Positions 59,814 through 64,000 of a stretch of DNA of 64,000 nucleotides are shown one piece after another. The DNA is taken from NCBI RefSeq assembly GCF_009763245.1, contig NZ_WKJZ01000001.1, positions 1,256,455 to 1,320,454 of the forward strand. Reading direction: 5' to 3'. The DNA is from Pseudomonas xionganensis. Its GTDB lineage: Bacteria > Pseudomonadota > Gammaproteobacteria > Pseudomonadales > Pseudomonadaceae. How positions within the stretch are numbered: the first letter of the stretch is position 1; the number at the start of each line of letters is the position of its first letter. The position numbers were made by a program, and so were the translations under genes. A model generated the notes under the pieces. It worked only from the letters and a program-made list of their open reading frames with translations. It was not told the origin of the DNA and ran no database searches.

Positions 59814-60512
59814 CTAGCCCTCCTGCTTGCGCAGCACGTAGGTCCGCCACATGGCATAGCCGGGCAGGAAGTCTTCGTAGCCGATAACCTGAAAACCGGC
59901 CTGCCTGAACTCATCTTCGACCACTGCCCGGGCCACCACAAAACGATTCTGGTTCTGTGCTGCCCGTCCTTCGGCGGTGCGGCGCTGTTCCAGGCGTCGG
60001 CGTTTCCAGGCCTTGTAGTTGCCATCGACCCACAGCGAGACGATCACCGTGTCGCGGGTGACCCGATGAAACTCGCGGAGCATGGCCAGGCGATGCGCGG
60101 CGGATTCGATGTGATGCAGCAGGCGGATCGAGAAGATGCAATCCACCGCATTGGCCTCCAGTTCAATGGCAAATGCCGAGGTCTGCAAGGTATTGACCCG
60201 CGCCACCACCTCGGCCGGTTGTGCGGCCAGGGCGGTGGCGAGCATGTCGGCGGAGTTGTCGGCCGCCAGAATCACTCGATTCGGCTGCTCGGCCAGCAGT
60301 GGCCAGAAACGCCCGGCGCCGCAGGGTAGGTCCAGAACCAGAGTGGGCTCATCGGCCAGTTTCAGGGCATGCCGTGCCACCTGCACATCGCGCCAGTGGG
60401 ACAGGCGCCGGGCCAGGCCATCCTGATGCTTGTGCAGGTATTGCCGGGCATGTGCCCGATCGTACTTGCGGGAAAATTCGAGTTCGATGGGGGTTGTTTT
60501 AGCCATGTTCAA
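59814..60512 (-). CDS. Class I SAM-dependent methyltransferase
   Basis: A 232-residue methyltransferase with motif I LDLPCGAGRFWPLL (about 58-71), the acidic loop ADNSADML, and the FSIRLLHHIES motif. It acts on an unknown substrate. The best start is a TTG at 60512, since GGAG is 8 bases upstream of it; the ATG 6 bases later (60506) would have a 14-base spacer. It is in an operon with the InaA-like kinase. Together they suggest modification of a lipid or polar head group, but nothing shows which. Confidence 0.85.
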   Translation of the reverse strand: MNMAKTTPIELEFSRKYDRAHARQYLHKHQDGLARRLSHWRDVQVARHALKLADEPTLVLDLPCGAGRFWPLLAEQPNRVILAADNSADMLATALAAQPAEVVARVNTLQTSAFAIELEANAVDCIFSIRLLHHIESAAHRLAMLREFHRVTRDTVIVSLWVDGNYKAWKRRRLEQRRTAEGRAAQNQNRFVVARAVVEDEFRQAGFQVIGYEDFLPGYAMWRTYVLRKQEG

Positions 60513-60650
60513 CAGTCGATCTCCTGCACCGTGGAGCCTCTCGGCGAGAGGCCGGTTGGTGATTGGTTGTGCAGGATGGGCCGCTAAACTTAAGCCCGGC
60601 TTAACCGCCTTCAGGCTGTAGCGCTTAACCTCAGATACGCCTTAAACAAC

Positions 60651-60673
60651 AAACCCGGCACTGGGCCGGGTTT
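60651..60673 (-). terminator. Terminator of the fumarase gene
   Basis: AAACCCGGC (60651-60659) and GCCGGGTTT (60665-60673) form a perfect 9-bp stem with a 5-base loop. On the minus strand a T-rich stretch (TTTGTTGTTT) follows. It lies 21 bases beyond the fumarase stop. Confidence 0.85.
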
Positions 60674-60693
60674 GATGCATCACACTGCGAGGC

Positions 60694-62217
60694 TTACTTG
60701 ATCTCGACAGCCAGGCTGTCGTGGATCTTCTGCTGCCAGATGGCAGGCCCGGTGATATGCACCGATTCGCCATTGGTGTCGACCGCCACGGTCACCGGCA
60801 TGTCCTTGACCTCGAACTCGTAGATGGCTTCCATGCCGAGTTCTTCGAAGGCCAGCACCTTGGACTTCTTGATCGCCTGGGCCACGAGATAAGCTGCGCC
60901 GCCGACGGCCATCAGGTACACGGCCTTGTTGTCCTTGATCGCCTCGATGGCAATCGGGCCGCGCTCGGACTTGCCGATCATGCCGAGCAGGCCGGTGCTT
61001 TCCAGGATCTGCCGGGTGAACTTGTCCATCCGGGTGGCGGTGGTGGGGCCGGCCGGGCCAACCACTTCTTCGCGCACCGGATCGACCGGGCCGACGTAAT
61101 AGATAAAGCGGCCTTTCAGATCGACCGGCAGTTCTTCGCCCTTGTTCAGCATGTCGACCATGCGCTTGTGTGCAGCGTCGCGGCCGGTGAGCATCTTGCC
61201 GTTGAGCAGGATGGTCTCGCCCGGTTTCCAGCTCTGCACCTCTTCCGGGGTGAGGGTGTCCAGGTTGACGCGGCGCGCGCTCGGGCCTGCTTCCCAGACG
61301 ATTTCCGGGTAGGCGGACAGGTCCGGCGCTTCCAGTTCGGCAGGTCCCGAGCCGTCGAGCACGAAGTGGGCGTGACGGGTGGCGGCGCAGTTGGGGATCA
61401 TGCACACCGGCAGGCTTGCTGCGTGGGTCGGGTAGTCCATGATCTTGACGTCGAGCACGGTGGTCAGGCCGCCCAGGCCCTGGGCACCGATGCCCAGCTG
61501 GTTGACCTTGTCGAACAGCTCCAGGCGCAGTTCCTCGATGCGGTTCTGCGGGCCGCGGGCCTTCAGTTCATGGATGTCGATGTGCTCCATCAGCACTTCC
61601 TTGGCCATCACCGCAGCCTTCTCGGCGGTGCCGCCGATGCCGATGCCGAGCATGCCCGGCGGGCACCAGCCGGCGCCCATGGTCGGCACGGTCTTCAGAA
61701 CCCAGTCGACGATGGAGTCGGACGGGTTGAGCATGGCCATCTTCGACTTGTTCTCGGAGCCGCCGCCCTTGGCCGCGACGTCCACTTCGACCTTGTCGCC
61801 GGGGACGATGGAGTAGTGGATCACCGCCGGGGTGTTGTCCTTGGTGTTCTTGCGGGCACCGGCCGGGTCGGCGAGGATCGAGGCGCGCAGGACGTTTTCC
61901 GGCAGGTTGTAGGCGCGACGCACGCCCTCGTTGATCATGTCGTCGACGCTCATGGTGGCGCCGTCCCAGCGCACGTCCATGCCGACGCGGATAAATACGG
62001 TGACAATGCCGGTGTCCTGGCAGATCGGGCGGTGGCCGGTGGCGCACATGCGCGAGTTGATCAGGATCTGCGCCATGGCGTCCTTGGCTGCTGGCGATTC
62101 TTCGCGCAGGTAAGCCTCGTGCATGGCCTGGATAAAGTCCACGGGGTGGTAATAGGAGATAAATTGCAGGGCATCGGCGACGCTCTGGATCAGATCGTCT
62201 TGCTTGATCACGGTCAT
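60694..62217 (-). CDS. fumA: Class I fumarate hydratase (4Fe-4S)
   Basis: A 507-residue cytosolic class I fumarase that interconverts fumarate and malate in the TCA cycle. The three cysteine sites for the 4Fe-4S cluster are in PICQDTG (about 65), WCPPGML (about 184) and PNCAATRH (about 275). GSENKSKMAML and the C-terminal beta-subunit-like domain (SVHITGPAIWQQKIHDS) are intact. Full length for the fused single-chain form. Class I fumarases are iron-dependent and oxygen-sensitive. The neighbouring sadC is divergent, as I recall for PA4333/PA4332. Confidence 0.95.
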   Translation of the reverse strand: MTVIKQDDLIQSVADALQFISYYHPVDFIQAMHEAYLREESPAAKDAMAQILINSRMCATGHRPICQDTGIVTVFIRVGMDVRWDGATMSVDDMINEGVRRAYNLPENVLRASILADPAGARKNTKDNTPAVIHYSIVPGDKVEVDVAAKGGGSENKSKMAMLNPSDSIVDWVLKTVPTMGAGWCPPGMLGIGIGGTAEKAAVMAKEVLMEHIDIHELKARGPQNRIEELRLELFDKVNQLGIGAQGLGGLTTVLDVKIMDYPTHAASLPVCMIPNCAATRHAHFVLDGSGPAELEAPDLSAYPEIVWEAGPSARRVNLDTLTPEEVQSWKPGETILLNGKMLTGRDAAHKRMVDMLNKGEELPVDLKGRFIYYVGPVDPVREEVVGPAGPTTATRMDKFTRQILESTGLLGMIGKSERGPIAIEAIKDNKAVYLMAVGGAAYLVAQAIKKSKVLAFEELGMEAIYEFEVKDMPVTVAVDTNGESVHITGPAIWQQKIHDSLAVEIK

Positions 62218-62451
62218 GCTGGGCGCTCCTTTTTCTGGGGCAGGAACTTCAAGGGGCGCCGCGTGTTACTCCGGCGCGCAGTGCGGTAAAAAAGGGCACG
62301 CAGTATAGCGCGCAAGGCGTGGGGCGGACACCTGCCGCTCTGCGACCTTGGTCTTTAGCGACCTCCGATGGACGGTCTGTATGCCCACCTTTGGCCGGGC
62401 TAGGCACGAGGGCGGCACGCGGGTACAGTGACGGCTAGATGCCAGTATGGG

Positions 62452-63588
62452 ATGGAGTCCGTGAGCACACGCAGCCAGAGTGCGACTCAGCGAACACTGC
62501 AGGGCCTGTTGCTGAAGCGTTTCGGCATGGCCGTGGCGACCTATGGCCTGACCGCCTTGCTGTGCTGGGTCGGCTTCTTTGTCGGGCTGTTCCAGGCCAC
62601 GGCGCAAACCGCGGTGCTGATGACGCTGGGCGCTGCTGCCAGCCAGCTGGTGTTTCTCGCCCTGTTTCTTAGCCGTGGCAATCTGCGCTTTGCCGATCCC
62701 AGTCTGACCGAGGCCCAGGTGCTGACGGCCCTGACCTGGCTGACCCTGCTGTTGGGGCTGTTCGATGAAGGCCGCGGCAGCATGCTGGTGATCTATGTGC
62801 TGATCATGTTGTTCGGCGTGTTCCAGTTGCCGCCCCGGGTCTTTGTACGCTGCGCCCTGTTCGCCTTTTTCGGTTTTGCCAGCCTCAACCTCTACGAGGG
62901 CTACCAGCTGCAGCTGAGCACCCCATCGGTGGCCATCATGCAGGTCTGTGTGCTGGCGGTGGTGCTGACCTGGCTCTGTCTCTTCGCCACCTATGCCCAG
63001 GCCATGCGCCAGCGCATGCGCCAGCGCCGTTTTGCCCTGCAGGCGCATCAGGACACCTTGCGCGGCATGATGCGTCAGCTGGAAGACCTGGCCGCTACCG
63101 ACGAGCTGACCGGGCTGTGCAACCGCCGGCATTTTCTGCGCCTGGCCAGCCACGAGCTGGAGGGCATGAGTCGTGGCTGTCAGCATGGCCTGGCCCTGCT
63201 CGATCTGGATCACTTCAAGCGCATCAATGATGTGCATGGCCATGCCGCCGGTGACCGGGTGTTGCAGACCTTTGCCGCCGTGGCGCGGGCCTGTCTGCGC
63301 GACGGTGATGTGATTGCCCGCTATGGCGGCGAGGAGTTCGTGCTGCTGTTGCCCAATACCGAGGCCGACCAGTTTTCCGCCTGTTGCGAGCGTCTGCGCG
63401 AGGCGTTCAACCATGCCGAACCCTTGGGGGTGAGGGTAGGGCCGCTGAGCCTGTCCATCGGCATGACCCTGGTGCACAAGGATGATGACCTCGACGATGC
63501 CCTGCAGCGGGCCGACCAGGCCCTGTACCAGGCCAAGCGCGATGGCCGCAATCGCTGCGCGGCGACCTGGGAGGATGCCGATGCCTGA
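62452..63588 (+). CDS. sadC: SadC-type membrane diguanylate cyclase
   Basis: A 378-residue inner-membrane enzyme making c-di-GMP from two GTP. About six hydrophobic helices (residues 25-185) precede a GGDEF domain whose active site is GGEEF (292-296). The inhibitory I-site RxxD is present (RDGD, 283-286), so product inhibition is expected. It is opposed in function to bifA, 37 kb away. Start is uncertain: ATG 62452, GTG 62461 (GGAG just upstream) or GTG 62428. The stop overlaps the next gene by 8 bases. Confidence 0.87.
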   Translation: MESVSTRSQSATQRTLQGLLLKRFGMAVATYGLTALLCWVGFFVGLFQATAQTAVLMTLGAAASQLVFLALFLSRGNLRFADPSLTEAQVLTALTWLTLLLGLFDEGRGSMLVIYVLIMLFGVFQLPPRVFVRCALFAFFGFASLNLYEGYQLQLSTPSVAIMQVCVLAVVLTWLCLFATYAQAMRQRMRQRRFALQAHQDTLRGMMRQLEDLAATDELTGLCNRRHFLRLASHELEGMSRGCQHGLALLDLDHFKRINDVHGHAAGDRVLQTFAAVARACLRDGDVIARYGGEEFVLLLPNTEADQFSACCERLREAFNHAEPLGVRVGPLSLSIGMTLVHKDDDLDDALQRADQALYQAKRDGRNRCAATWEDADA

Positions 63589-64000
63589 GTTGCGCGTGGG
63601 TGCGCAACGGCATGTTGTTTCCACCTCTACCAACCTGCTCGATGCCCTGTTGGATGCAGGGGTGGCTGTGCCCTACAGCTGCCGTGCCGGCAGTTGTCAT
63701 GCCTGCCTGGTGCGCTGCCTGAGTGGCGAACCCCTGGATCAGCAGCCCGAGGCCCTGGCTCCAGACAAGCGTGTCCAGGGCTGGCGCCTGGCCTGCCAGT
63801 GTCGACTGGTGGACGATCTGCAGGTGGAAGTCTTCGACCCCATGCGCGATGGCCTGCCGGCCCGGGTACTGGCCTGTGACTGGCTGGCGGGTGAGGTGCT
63901 GCGCCTGCGTCTGCAGCCCGAGCGACCACTGCGCTATCAGGCGGGCCAACACCTGCAGCTATGGAGCGAGCAGGGGGTGGCCCGGCCCTATTCCCTGGCC
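63581..64000 (+). CDS. 2Fe-2S ferredoxin / ferredoxin-NAD(P) reductase (partial, runs off the window)
   Basis: The first 140 codons are present and the frame is open to the window end. The N-terminal plant-type 2Fe-2S domain has CRAGSCHAC, a third cysteine after LVR and a fourth at LACQC. A second domain then starts (ARVLACDWLAGEVLRLRLQP, GQHLQLW, RPYSLA), the FAD-binding region of ferredoxin reductases. The ATG at 63581 lies in the last codons of sadC, so the genes are translationally coupled. The window cuts the gene, so the NAD(P) domain is not visible. Confidence 0.85.
   Translation, partial: MPELRVGAQRHVVSTSTNLLDALLDAGVAVPYSCRAGSCHACLVRCLSGEPLDQQPEALAPDKRVQGWRLACQCRLVDDLQVEVFDPMRDGLPARVLACDWLAGEVLRLRLQPERPLRYQAGQHLQLWSEQGVARPYSLA

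Noticed and set aside
60721..62289. 522-codon open frame antisense to the fumarase gene
   Set aside because: Fumarase motifs on the other strand are unambiguous; this frame is His/Gly/Ala-rich with no domain.

Overview
The window is one continuous stretch of GC-rich, coding-dense chromosome from a gammaproteobacterium of the Pseudomonas group. From memory, its gene order follows P. aeruginosa PAO1 running downward from about PA4395 to PA4331. Landmarks are yajQ, an mscS-like channel, ampG, fxsA, groES-groEL, mexVW, the imelysin/di-heme iron cluster, bifA, sodB, argO/argP, xenB, acpH, olsB-olsA, fumarase, sadC and a ferredoxin reductase. This synteny is recalled, not computed. No phage, IS element, integron, CRISPR array, tRNA or rRNA was seen.

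Layout. 1-9.4 kb: end of yajQ, MscS channel, AmpG permease, an alkyltransferase-like protein back to back with a DUF481 outer-membrane-type protein, a FabG-like reductase, a HugZ-like protein, FxsA and the GroESL heat-shock operon with a sigma-32-type promoter. 9.4-16.6 kb: MexVW-type RND efflux pair, a chemoreceptor and a CNNM/CBS membrane protein. 16.7-21.9 kb: imelysin IcmP, a di-heme lipoprotein, an imelysin-like lipoprotein and a DUF1513 protein, with Fur-like sites ahead of both transcription units. 22-30.7 kb: LemA plus a GIDE/EF-hand membrane protein, BifA, an ammonium transporter with a sigma-54-type promoter coupled to an unknown protein, SodB, and ArgO/ACT protein divergent from ArgP. 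30.7-45.4 kb: a second chemoreceptor, two NAD(P)-binding oxidoreductases, a coiled-coil membrane protein, XenB, AcpH, ornithine-lipid genes olsB-olsA, a short acyl-CoA-dehydrogenase-like protein, an ODP-type metallo-beta-lactamase-fold protein, a serine-hydrolase/Cys-rich pair, a cardiolipin-synthase-like PLD enzyme and a lipoprotein.

45.4-51.8 kb is the most unusual segment. Seven genes in one direction, mostly overlapping, encode a thermostable-hemolysin-family (acyltransferase-like) protein, an AMP-forming ligase, a heme-oxygenase-like di-iron oxidase, a short-chain reductase, a TPR protein and an OmpR-type response regulator with its histidine kinase. A PmrA/QseB-like direct repeat precedes the first gene. 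It looks like a self-regulated biosynthetic operon for an acyl-derived small molecule; the product cannot be read from sequence.

52-60.6 kb holds accessory genes: an acidic protein, DJ-1/PfpI, a ribbon-helix-helix protein, nitroreductase plus EamA transporter facing a MarR regulator across tandem operators, FKBP, an NDH-2-like flavoprotein facing a MocR/PdxR-type regulator across TTGATCCA repeats, and a methyltransferase/InaA-kinase pair. The window closes with class I fumarase, SadC and a truncated ferredoxin reductase.
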